Assembly: GCF_021044625.1 (NCBI RefSeq)
Contig: NZ_CP087999.1
Coordinates: 885,001 to 949,000, forward strand
Direction of reading: 5' to 3'
DNA from: Geomonas sp. RF6
Lineage (GTDB): Bacteria; Desulfobacterota; Desulfuromonadia; Geobacterales; Geobacteraceae
DNA length: 64,000 bases
Shown here: piece by piece, positions 1 through 6,449 of the stretch
Position numbering within the stretch: position 1 is the stretch's first letter
Layout of the letters: each line of letters starts with the position of its first letter
Translations under genes and position numbers: made by a program
The notes under the pieces: model-generated
The model's input: the letters and a program-made list of their open reading frames with translations, nothing else
What the model was told of the DNA's origin: nothing
Database searches by the model: none

Positions 1-40
1 TAAGGGCCGCCGCGGAGTCGATGGAAGATGACGAATCCAC
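1..40 (-). CDS. Probable start of the next chemotaxis gene (partial)
   Basis: A GTG overlaps the cheA stop codon (bases 40-38, inside TAGTG) and opens a frame that runs off the left edge, reading M-D-S-S-S-S-I-D-S-A-A-A-L. This stop/start overlap matches the other junctions of the operon (STAS/cheY and cheY/cheA both overlap). A cheW- or cheR-type gene would be usual here, but only 13 codons are visible, so the product cannot be named. Confidence 0.4.
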   Translation of the reverse strand, partial: MDSSSSIDSAAAL

Positions 41-2124
41 TAGTGCGCCTCCCTCTCGACCGACTGGATCAGGTGCTGGATGTCCAGGATGAGCGCCACC
101 GAGCCGTCGCCGAGGATCGTCGCGCCGGAGATCCCCTCGATGTTCTTGTAGGCGCGCCCGAGCGACTTGATGACCGTCTGGTGCTCCCCTATGACGTGGT
201 CCACCACGAAGCCGACGCGGGCCCCCTCCACCTCGGTGATGACGATCTGCTCGATCTCCGGCGGCTCGCCGGAGATCCCGAAGCGCTCCCTGAGCGGGAT
301 GTAGGGGACGAGGTGGTCGCGTACGTTCGCGAGATTGCGTCCGTGAGCCCGTGCCACGTCCTCGCGGGTGAGTTCCACGCACTCGTTCACGAGAGCGAGC
401 GGCAGCATGAAGGAGTCGCCGCCGATCTTCACGAGGAGGCTCTCGATGATCGCCAGGGTGAGCGGTATGCGCACCGTGATGCGGGTCCCCTCGCCGCGGC
501 TGCTCGAGACATCGATGGAGCCGCGCAGCGCTTCTATGGCGCGCTTCACCACGTCCATGCCGACCCCGCGCCCGGAGACGCTGGAGAGCTTCTTCGCGGT
601 GGAGAAGCCGGGGGCGAAGATCAGGTTGAAGAGTTCCTTCTCCGAGAGCTCCGCAGCCGCGGGGATGATCCCCTTCTCGACCGCCTTCGCCCGGATCGCC
701 TCCTTGTCGAGCCCCGCCCCGTCATCCTTGATGGTGATGAGGACGCTGTCTCCGGAGTGGACCGCGGCAAGGTGCACCGTGCCGTGGCGCGGTTTCCCTG
801 CGGCGACCCTTGCCTCCGGGAGCTCGATGCCGTGGTCGATGCTGTTTCTGATCAGGTGCACGAGGGGGTCGTTCAGCTTCTCGATGACGGTCTTGTCGAG
901 CTCCGTCTCCGCCCCGTCGGTGGTCATCTCGATCTCTTTTCCGAGCTCGGAGGAGAGGTCGCGCACCAGCCTCTTGAACTTGGAGAAGGTGCTCCCGATC
1001 GGGAGCATGCGGATATTGAGCGCGCTGTCGCGCAGCTCGCTGGTGAGGCGCTCCACCTCTTCGGCGATCGCCGAGAGTTCCACGTCGTCCCGCTCGATCG
1101 CCGTCTGGGAGAGGCGCGCCTGCACCGTCACGAGCTCACCGACGAGGTTCACGAGGACGTCGAGCCTCTCCGCGGGGACACGGATGCTTGTCGCCGCCTC
1201 CTGGCTCTGCTTCTCCTGGCGCACCTCCTTTATGTGGCGCTGCTCCACGAGAGCGGACTGCACCTTCGCCTCCGGGATGATCCCCTGGCTGACGGCGAGC
1301 TCGCCGAAGCGCTTCTGCTGGCCAAGAACCTCCGCCATCGCCTCCGCGGTTATGTCGCCGCGCTCCACGAGGATCTCGCCGAGCTTCTTGTACCCGTCGT
1401 CCGCGACCGAGGCGCCGTGATCGGCAATCTCCTCGATCCTGATCTCGCAGTCGTCCTCCACGAAGATGAAGACGTCGCGAATGGCGTTCACCCCCTGGTC
1501 GGTGGTGAGTACGATGTCCCAGTAGACGTAGCACCCCTCCGGGTTCATCCCCTCCAGCGGCGGGAATCCCTTGCTCTGGGCGGTGATGCTGCAGGTGCCC
1601 ATTTCACGGAGCTCGTTCAGGAGGTGCAGCGGGTTCGTGCCGCACGCCATGATCTCTGCCACCGGGGCGAAGCGGATCCGGTAGGTCGCAAGGGTAGCCC
1701 GCTCCGGCTGCGCCTTCGGCTCGTGGACCTGCGGCTGCTCGTCGCCGTGCGGCGCGAGCTCGCGCAGCCCCGCGATGATCTGGCAGCTCACGCTCTCCTC
1801 CGGGAGGTCCCCCCGCTCGGCAGCATCGAGCATCGCCTTTATCTGGTCGCGCGCCGCCAGCGTCAGGTTCACCAGTTTCTTGGTGACCTTCAGCCGTCCG
1901 TTGCGCACCATGTCGAAAACGGTCTCCACCTCGTGGGTGAAGGCCGCGATGTCGTCAAAGCCGAACATCGCGCCGCTCCCCTTGATGGTGTGCATGGCGC
2001 GAAAGACCCGCCCGATGATATCGGGATCCTCAGGCCTCTCCTCCAGCTCGAGCAGGGAGGTCTCCAGCTCCGTCAGGAGCTCCGCCGCCTCCTCCAGGAA
2101 TGCCTGCCTGTGGATGTCCATCAT
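40..2124 (-). CDS. cheA: Chemotaxis histidine kinase CheA
   Basis: CheA (694 aa) autophosphorylates on a His in its P1 domain and passes the phosphate to CheY, coupling receptor state to motility in the cytoplasm. An N-terminal Hpt domain carries HTIKGSGAMF with the phosphoryl His at residue 45. Residues ~141-236 resemble a CheY-binding P2 domain. A dimerisation helix pair starts near 315. The HATPase has an N-box (LIRNSIDHG, ~425-432), a D-box (DDGAGLD, ~467) and GRGVGMD (~518). A CheW-like regulatory domain ends the protein. Unusually, residues ~246-297 hold two tandem copies of an LGE-(I/A)-x-V-x-x-G-x-I...Q motif like the N-terminal domains of GspE/MshE ATPases (see findings). The ATG overlaps the cheY stop, so translation is probably coupled; a second ATG one codon on is equally possible. 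Confidence 0.95.
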   Translation of the reverse strand: MMDIHRQAFLEEAAELLTELETSLLELEERPEDPDIIGRVFRAMHTIKGSGAMFGFDDIAAFTHEVETVFDMVRNGRLKVTKKLVNLTLAARDQIKAMLDAAERGDLPEESVSCQIIAGLRELAPHGDEQPQVHEPKAQPERATLATYRIRFAPVAEIMACGTNPLHLLNELREMGTCSITAQSKGFPPLEGMNPEGCYVYWDIVLTTDQGVNAIRDVFIFVEDDCEIRIEEIADHGASVADDGYKKLGEILVERGDITAEAMAEVLGQQKRFGELAVSQGIIPEAKVQSALVEQRHIKEVRQEKQSQEAATSIRVPAERLDVLVNLVGELVTVQARLSQTAIERDDVELSAIAEEVERLTSELRDSALNIRMLPIGSTFSKFKRLVRDLSSELGKEIEMTTDGAETELDKTVIEKLNDPLVHLIRNSIDHGIELPEARVAAGKPRHGTVHLAAVHSGDSVLITIKDDGAGLDKEAIRAKAVEKGIIPAAAELSEKELFNLIFAPGFSTAKKLSSVSGRGVGMDVVKRAIEALRGSIDVSSSRGEGTRITVRIPLTLAIIESLLVKIGGDSFMLPLALVNECVELTREDVARAHGRNLANVRDHLVPYIPLRERFGISGEPPEIEQIVITEVEGARVGFVVDHVIGEHQTVIKSLGRAYKNIEGISGATILGDGSVALILDIQHLIQSVEREAH

Positions 2125-2486
2125 CCCAGCACCTTCTTTACCACGGCCATGAGCTGCTCAGGCTTGAAGGGCTTCACGATCCAGCCGGTCGCGCCGGCGG
2201 CCTTCCCTTCCTGCTTCCTGGAGTCCTGGCTTTCCGTGGTCAGCATGACGATGGGGATGAACTTGCAGCTCGGCAGGGCACGCGCCCCCTTGATGAGCCC
2301 GATCCCGTCCAGGTTCGGCATGTTGAGGTCGGTGATGAGCATGTCGACCTTCGTGGAGGAGAGCTTCTGCAGGGCGTCTTTTCCGTCCACCGCTTCCACC
2401 ACCTCGTAGCCGCCCTGCTTCAGGGTAAAGGTCACCATCTGCCGCACACTTGCCGAGTCGTCGGCCGTCATAATTACTTTTGCCAT
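2121..2486 (-). CDS. cheY: CheY-type single-domain response regulator
   Basis: A receiver domain alone (121 aa), with the acidic pair DD near residue 9, the phosphoacceptor Asp in LITDLNMP (~residue 54), a Thr in MLTTES and the conserved Lys in VKPF. It is expected to take phosphate from the adjacent CheA and act on a motor or another effector. I chose the ATG at 2486 rather than a GTG two codons upstream because a GGAGG lies nine bases before the ATG but only three before the GTG. Its start overlaps the stop of the STAS gene and its stop overlaps the cheA start, so the three genes are one tightly coupled unit. Confidence 0.95.
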   Translation of the reverse strand: MAKVIMTADDSASVRQMVTFTLKQGGYEVVEAVDGKDALQKLSSTKVDMLITDLNMPNLDGIGLIKGARALPSCKFIPIVMLTTESQDSRKQEGKAAGATGWIVKPFKPEQLMAVVKKVLG

Positions 2487-2842
2487 CAGCACTTACCTCC
2501 GGTCCAGATGCAGCTTTTCGCTTCGCGCTGGCACCCCACGTGACATTGGAATCCTGCCTCTTCGACCACTTTAACGTACACCTCGTTCCCCGCGGGGGCG
2601 ACCGTCAGTGACTTCTGCGCCGCGAGCGCGCTCCCGTGCGCCGCGCACAAAAGCTGCAGCGAGGTGAGGTCCATGCCGGTGACCCCGCGCAGATCGACCA
2701 CCACCTCGTCGGCGGCGCCGAGCGCCTCCACGAGGACTTCCTTGAAACGGGCCGCTTCCGCTATCGTCACGGGGCCCTGTACGGTGATTTCCAGCACGCC
2801 CTCCCCTTTTCCGGAGGCGCGCCCTACAGTCATTTCAGCCAT
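2486..2842 (-). CDS. STAS-domain protein with a Cys-rich tail
   Basis: A single STAS domain (118 aa) of the anti-sigma-factor-antagonist type. The loop GMDLTSLQLL holds the Ser that is phosphorylated in SpoIIAA-like proteins. The last ~25 residues contain four Cys (QCHVGCQ, KSCIW, GGKC), which SpoIIAA lacks and which could bind a metal or heme or respond to redox state; that is inference. STAS proteins are known in several chemotaxis operons as a replacement or companion for CheW-type signalling parts, but the partner here is unknown. It lies between the MCP-like gene (14 bp upstream) and cheY. Confidence 0.85.
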   Translation of the reverse strand: MAEMTVGRASGKGEGVLEITVQGPVTIAEAARFKEVLVEALGAADEVVVDLRGVTGMDLTSLQLLCAAHGSALAAQKSLTVAPAGNEVYVKVVEEAGFQCHVGCQREAKSCIWTGGKC

Positions 2843-2856
2843 TTATCTTGTCCTCG

Positions 2857-4620
2857 CTAAAAAAGCTCCACGTTGTCGCCGTATTCGCCATCGCCTTCGG
2901 CCGTTTCCAGACCCGCACCGTCGAAGAGTGCCTGGTGCACCTGGCGCTCGCTGTTCATGGTGTAGCGCCGGGCGATCTCCTCGAAGTCGATGCTCCCCCC
3001 GGTGCCGGGCGCGACCGTGCGCGCCTCCTCTATGACCGCGGAAAGCTCCGCCAGCGCCCCCTCCAGCACCTCGGAGACCTTGCGGTGCACCGTGATCCCC
3101 GCGGTGGTGCGGTCGATGTCCTCGGTGAGCTCGGCGACGGAGGCATCCATCCCGTGCACCGAGCGGTCCAGCGTCTCCTTCACCGACCGGAGCGTGTGCA
3201 GGAGCTCGCCGAAAGTCGATACCATCCCCTGCACCTTCCCCTCCAGATCGCCGGCATCCTCCCCTTGCGCACCGAAGAGGATCTCGGTGGAGCGGGTGAT
3301 CGCCTGCAGCGTGCGGGAGACCTCTCCGGTCTGGTCGATGGCGTCGACGGAGAGCCGCTGGATCGCCTCGGCGAGAACTCCGAGCGCCGCCCCGTCTTCC
3401 CCTGTGTAGGCGGACTTTATCTGGGAGTTGAGGGCGATGAGCTTTATCTCCTCGCCGACCGTCTCGATCTGCCCCACAAACGCCGCGATGTCCCCCACGG
3501 TGTCGGAAACGGAAGCCATGGCGCTGCAGAGGGTACGGTTCGCCTCGAGGCTCTCGGTGAGCGCCGCGGTGATGGTGCCGAGATCCTTCTCCATTTCCTG
3601 GAAAAAGCTCTTTCCCGCCTGGTCGCTGACACCGGAGATCTTCGCGGTCTCCCGCAGGAGGTGCGACTGTTTCTGGGCGATCTCCTGGAGGTTCGCCACA
3701 ATGAGGCGCACCGCCTGGGTCAGCGCACTCTCCGCGTGGCGCAGCTGCGCCGCCTGGAGCTCGCAGACGATCGCGACCTCCTCCGCGCCGGTCTGACGGG
3801 AGGCGCACCCTCCCTGCAGCTCCACCAGCGACTCCTCCACGTGCTCTATCTGCTGGCGCACGATGTCGTGGGTCTGCATCGACATGACGATCTCCCCGAG
3901 GTTCCGGGTCAATTCGTCGCAGGAAGCGGTAACCTCCGTGATCGCCGCACCGCAGCGCTCGCGGATCTCCGAAAGCGCCTCGAGGCTCCCCCTCGTCTTC
4001 GCCAGGAGGCCGATGACGAGATCGTGCTGCCGCTCGCCGGTCTGCACGACGCGTAGGAGTGTCTGCTCTATGATCTTCGCGAGCTCGTCCTTTCGTCCGA
4101 CGATGATCCCCGCCTTCTCGCTCACCTGGACCGAGAGGGTCTCAACGTCGTTTGCCAGGGTGTCGAAGCCCGCGGCGCTGTTACCTAAGCGGGCGCTTTC
4201 GATCTTCGTGGAGATGCCGAGCATTCTCAGCACCTTGTTTATCTTCTTGAATCCCGCCAGCGGGGCGGAAACCTTCTCCAGGAGCCCGAGGATCTCCTTC
4301 AGCGCGGCCGAGTTCCTCCCGGTCTCCTCCTGGGTGCGGCTCACATACTCCGCCATCTCGTCCAGGACTCCCCGGAAGAGCTCTACCGCCCCGGTCACCG
4401 TCTCGCCGGCCCCCTCGCGGACCATCTCCTCGCCCGCAGAGCCGATCCCGGTGCTGCGCATGTAGAAGTCCTGCAGCTTCCCCCCGATCGACAGGAACTC
4501 GTCCTCGGTGGTGGAGGCGACGAGCTTGAGCTCCGCCCCTATCGCCTCGAGCCTCCTGGACCAGGCATCACATAGCCCCGAGAGCTCTTCTTGCGAGGGT
4601 GTTGATATATCGCTTTCCAT
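2857..4620 (-). CDS. Soluble methyl-accepting chemotaxis-like protein
   Basis: First gene of the chemotaxis operon (587 aa). The protein is almost all predicted coiled coil and has no hydrophobic segment long enough for a membrane helix, so it should be cytoplasmic. Two stretches look like degenerate receptor hairpin tips: residues ~128-150 (GISTKIESARLG) and ~393-425 (LIALNSQIKSAY followed by LGVLAEAIQRLS). The second matches the CheA/CheW-binding tip of MCPs loosely (usual form LALNAAIEAARAG). The C-terminus is acidic and ends GDNVELF, not an NWETF-type CheR tether. It is probably the dedicated sensor or scaffold for the CheA encoded downstream. The ligand is not deducible. Confidence 0.8.
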   Translation of the reverse strand: MESDISTPSQEELSGLCDAWSRRLEAIGAELKLVASTTEDEFLSIGGKLQDFYMRSTGIGSAGEEMVREGAGETVTGAVELFRGVLDEMAEYVSRTQEETGRNSAALKEILGLLEKVSAPLAGFKKINKVLRMLGISTKIESARLGNSAAGFDTLANDVETLSVQVSEKAGIIVGRKDELAKIIEQTLLRVVQTGERQHDLVIGLLAKTRGSLEALSEIRERCGAAITEVTASCDELTRNLGEIVMSMQTHDIVRQQIEHVEESLVELQGGCASRQTGAEEVAIVCELQAAQLRHAESALTQAVRLIVANLQEIAQKQSHLLRETAKISGVSDQAGKSFFQEMEKDLGTITAALTESLEANRTLCSAMASVSDTVGDIAAFVGQIETVGEEIKLIALNSQIKSAYTGEDGAALGVLAEAIQRLSVDAIDQTGEVSRTLQAITRSTEILFGAQGEDAGDLEGKVQGMVSTFGELLHTLRSVKETLDRSVHGMDASVAELTEDIDRTTAGITVHRKVSEVLEGALAELSAVIEEARTVAPGTGGSIDFEEIARRYTMNSERQVHQALFDGAGLETAEGDGEYGDNVELF

Positions 4621-4768
4621 CTTCGATTCCTCTGGAGGTTTCAGCAGTTACGTCCGGGACGACACCCACGGCGGAGGTCTTCCGGTTCCCGTATTGAGGT
4701 ATCTATCGACAGGGAGCGGGATATCTGTAGGATTTTTTTTGGAGACTGTATGAGGTGCAGGAGCGACT

Positions 4769-4788
4769 AAATTAGCTATGGCTAATTT
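4769..4788. promoter_or_regulatory. Perfect inverted repeat, possible operator
   Basis: AAATTAGC and GCTAATTT flank a four-base spacer. The AT-rich palindrome sits about 150 bp upstream of the first gene of the chemotaxis operon. A role as operator is inference from position and symmetry. Confidence 0.3.
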
Positions 4789-4810
4789 CACTAGCAGTGG
4801 GGAAATGATT

Positions 4811-4865
4811 CAGTCGGACCAGTCGGACCAGTCAGACTAGTCAGACCCGTCGGACCAGTCCGAGA
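4811..4865. repeat. Nine-base tandem repeat array
   Basis: About six copies of a nine-base unit close to CAGTCGGAC follow each other, with variants such as CAGTCAGAC and TAGTCAGAC. The array is non-coding and lies between two divergent transcription units' outer ends. Degeneration increases to the right. Confidence 0.8.
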
Positions 4866-4884
4866 GTCTGAAAAACGGTGGACA

Positions 4885-4917
4885 CAAAAAAAGGCGCCCC
4901 TCCGTGAAAGGGCGCCC
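4885..4917 (-). terminator. Rho-independent terminator of the cytochrome P460 gene
   Basis: Read leftward, GGGCGCC and GGCGCCC form a stem around a loop of about ten bases, followed by an eight-base T-run. It lies 24 bp after the stop codon of the P460 gene. Confidence 0.8.
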
Positions 4918-4940
4918 CTAAAAGCTGTGGCCTGCTGCCG

Positions 4941-5417
4941 CTACTTGAAATCTGCGTACTTCGAGATGACGAGGTCTGTCCCCTTCGCGGTCTGCAGATG
5001 GCACTCGTAGCAGTTCTTCACCGGATCAATCCCGGACGGCGCGCCTTCGGCGGTGAATCCTGCAAACTGCCAGCCGCCGGTCTCCTTGAAGCGCTTGTCC
5101 TTTTTCATCAGGACGATCATCTTCTTTTTCCCCTGGGCCGGCTTGCCACCCTCGTCCTTGATCCCGTACTGCACCACCACAAAGGCGCTCCCTTCCGGGT
5201 AGGTGCCGGAGCCGGCCTTGTATGTCGCCATCGCCTTCGGGTTCACGTAGGTGTAGTGGATGCCGTAAAAGAGGGACTTCTTGTCGTTCACGATCTGCTG
5301 GCGGCTCTTCTCCCACTTCTCGTACCCTTTCGGGAGAGCGGCCTTCGGTGCGGCCATGGAAGTAACAGGGGCCAACGCGCACACCCCCAGCACGAGGGCG
5401 AGTAGCATCTTCTTCAT
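4941..5417 (-). CDS. Exported cytochrome P460-family protein
   Basis: A 158-aa protein with a clear signal peptide (KK followed by LLALVLGVCALAPV, cleavage near SMAAP) and one C-terminal heme motif, CYECH. Spacing and fold-like features (GYEKWEK near the mature N-terminus, KRFKETGGWQFAGF before the heme site) match the cytochrome P460 family. Those are periplasmic c-type cytochromes whose heme is cross-linked to a Lys in characterised members. Function in Geobacteraceae is not established; electron transfer or stress-related NO/hydroxylamine chemistry are possibilities only. Two adjacent ATGs compete; the second (5417) lies five bases from AGGAGG, the first only two, so I chose 5417. The gene is monocistronic, with its own terminator. 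Confidence 0.85.
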   Translation of the reverse strand: MKKMLLALVLGVCALAPVTSMAAPKAALPKGYEKWEKSRQQIVNDKKSLFYGIHYTYVNPKAMATYKAGSGTYPEGSAFVVVQYGIKDEGGKPAQGKKKMIVLMKKDKRFKETGGWQFAGFTAEGAPSGIDPVKNCYECHLQTAKGTDLVISKYADFK

Positions 5418-5492
5418 CATTTCCTCCTGTAGAGACGTTGAAAACCGTCTGTAAAAATAGCGCATGTCGCGCCAAAGTCCATTTGCAATACT

Positions 5493-5516
5493 CCCCCGGC
5501 TCGTGCGGCCGGGGAG
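5493..5516 (-). terminator. Hairpin after the DtxR-FeoA gene
   Basis: CCCCCGGC and GCCGGGGAG form a strong GC stem just beyond the stop codon of the repressor gene. No long T-run follows in either direction, so it may be a weak terminator or an mRNA-stabilising hairpin. Confidence 0.4.
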
Positions 5517-5523
5517 GAACCCG

Positions 5524-6168
5524 CTACTTCCTGACGAAGATCTCGCGCGCCATGGCGCTGTCGATGGCGAACTCGGAGTACCCTACCCTGAAGACGTAGG
5601 AGGGGAAGGACTGCACGAGGACGATGCGGTTTCCCGGGAGGACCCCCATCGCCATCAGCTTTTGCATCTTCTTGCTGTCGTCGGTCTGGATATAGGCGAT
5701 GTCGCCTTCCTCGGCGCATTTGAGCTCCGTCAGCGGTACCACACCGAGATCACCCGCCTTGCGCGCCTCTTCACAGCAGGCACCCGGAGGGATCGGCTTG
5801 CCGTGCGGGCAGGTCGTCGGGTGGTTCAGCATGGTGCACACCTTCGTGTCCACCCCCTCGTTCAGGAGGTGCTCGAACTGGCATGCCTTGTCGTCGCCGC
5901 TTTGCCCGTGGATGCCGAAGATATCCATCATCAGCCGCTCCGCGAGGCGGTGGCGCCTGATGGTGGTGCGCCCCTCCTCTCTCCCGGTGCGCGTAAAGAA
6001 GAGGCGGGCGTCCTTCACCTCTATCAGCCCGTTTGTGAGGAGCTCCGCTACACCGTCGTCCTGCGGCTCCAGCTTCAACGTGGAGAGGAGCGCATGTCCG
6101 TGCCCCTCTTCCACCGCCTCGATCCACAAGGACTCCAGAATCTCCTCAGCGTGGTCCGTCAATTTCAT
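5524..6168 (-). CDS. DtxR-family metal-dependent repressor with FeoA-like domain
   Basis: 214 aa. Residues 1-75 form a winged helix (EILESLWIEAVEEG, then LFFTRTGREEGRTTIRRHRLAERLM). The dimerisation/metal domain holds the DtxR hallmark C-x-x-L-x-H-P-x-x-C-P-H-G-x-P-I-P (~112-127). Residues ~140-214 are an SH3-like FeoA domain (GDIAYIQT, GVLPGNRIVLVQ). DtxR/IdeR/MntR proteins bind operators when loaded with Fe(II) or Mn(II). Position last in a feoB operon implies iron-responsive autoregulation of ferrous iron uptake. No separate feoA is seen, so the fused FeoA domain may also act on FeoB; that is speculative. Confidence 0.88.
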   Translation of the reverse strand: MKLTDHAEEILESLWIEAVEEGHGHALLSTLKLEPQDDGVAELLTNGLIEVKDARLFFTRTGREEGRTTIRRHRLAERLMMDIFGIHGQSGDDKACQFEHLLNEGVDTKVCTMLNHPTTCPHGKPIPPGACCEEARKAGDLGVVPLTELKCAEEGDIAYIQTDDSKKMQKLMAMGVLPGNRIVLVQSFPSYVFRVGYSEFAIDSAMAREIFVRK

Positions 6169-6202
6169 ACTATCTCCCGTACCGATACGTCGAGGCCCAG
6201 CC

Positions 6203-6388
6203 TCACTTCGGCGTTCCCCCGCGCCTGAAAAGCTTCTTCACCGTCTTTATCATCTTCGGCTCCGGAGGATTCTCATAGTTGCAGCGCGGGCACTTTATCA
6301 TCTTGCACCCTGAAGACATGGGGCAGCTGCTGCACCCCTGGTTTCCTTCTTCTTCCCTGAATTCGTAGCCGCAAAAACCGCAGCGCAT
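6203..6388 (-). CDS. Small Cys-rich zinc-ribbon protein in the feo operon
   Basis: 61 aa with four Cys pairs or near-pairs: CGFC, CSSC, a lone C in SSGCKM, and CPRC, giving enough ligands for a zinc ribbon or an iron-sulfur site. The C-terminus is basic. It lies between feoB and the DtxR-FeoA repressor on the same strand with short gaps. Small Cys-rich proteins are commonly found next to feoB (FeoC and the FeoB-associated Cys-rich family), but the sequence does not match either convincingly. An accessory role in Fe(II) transport is inferred from context. Confidence 0.7.
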   Translation of the reverse strand: MRCGFCGYEFREEEGNQGCSSCPMSSGCKMIKCPRCNYENPPEPKMIKTVKKLFRRGGTPK

Positions 6389-6449
6389 ATATCCTTCCAG
6401 TTGCCCCCTCCGATCGGGTTTCGAGCCGGAGCAGGGAGCGTTAAGCCTT

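Larger units (their letters stand above)
4621..4940. other. Intergenic region upstream of the chemotaxis operon
   Basis: These 320 bases carry no convincing gene. They hold the presumed promoter of the leftward chemotaxis operon, an 8-bp inverted repeat (4769-4788), a nine-base tandem repeat array (about 4811-4865) and the terminator of the P460 gene. Confidence 0.6.

Noticed and set aside
28-2409. Long rightward open frame opposite cheA and cheY
   Set aside because: Antisense frame of a high-GC coding region; its product is rich in Arg, Leu and His without domains, while the opposite strand has clear chemotaxis proteins.
4811-4865. CRISPR-like array
   Set aside because: Contiguous nine-base tandem copies without spacers.
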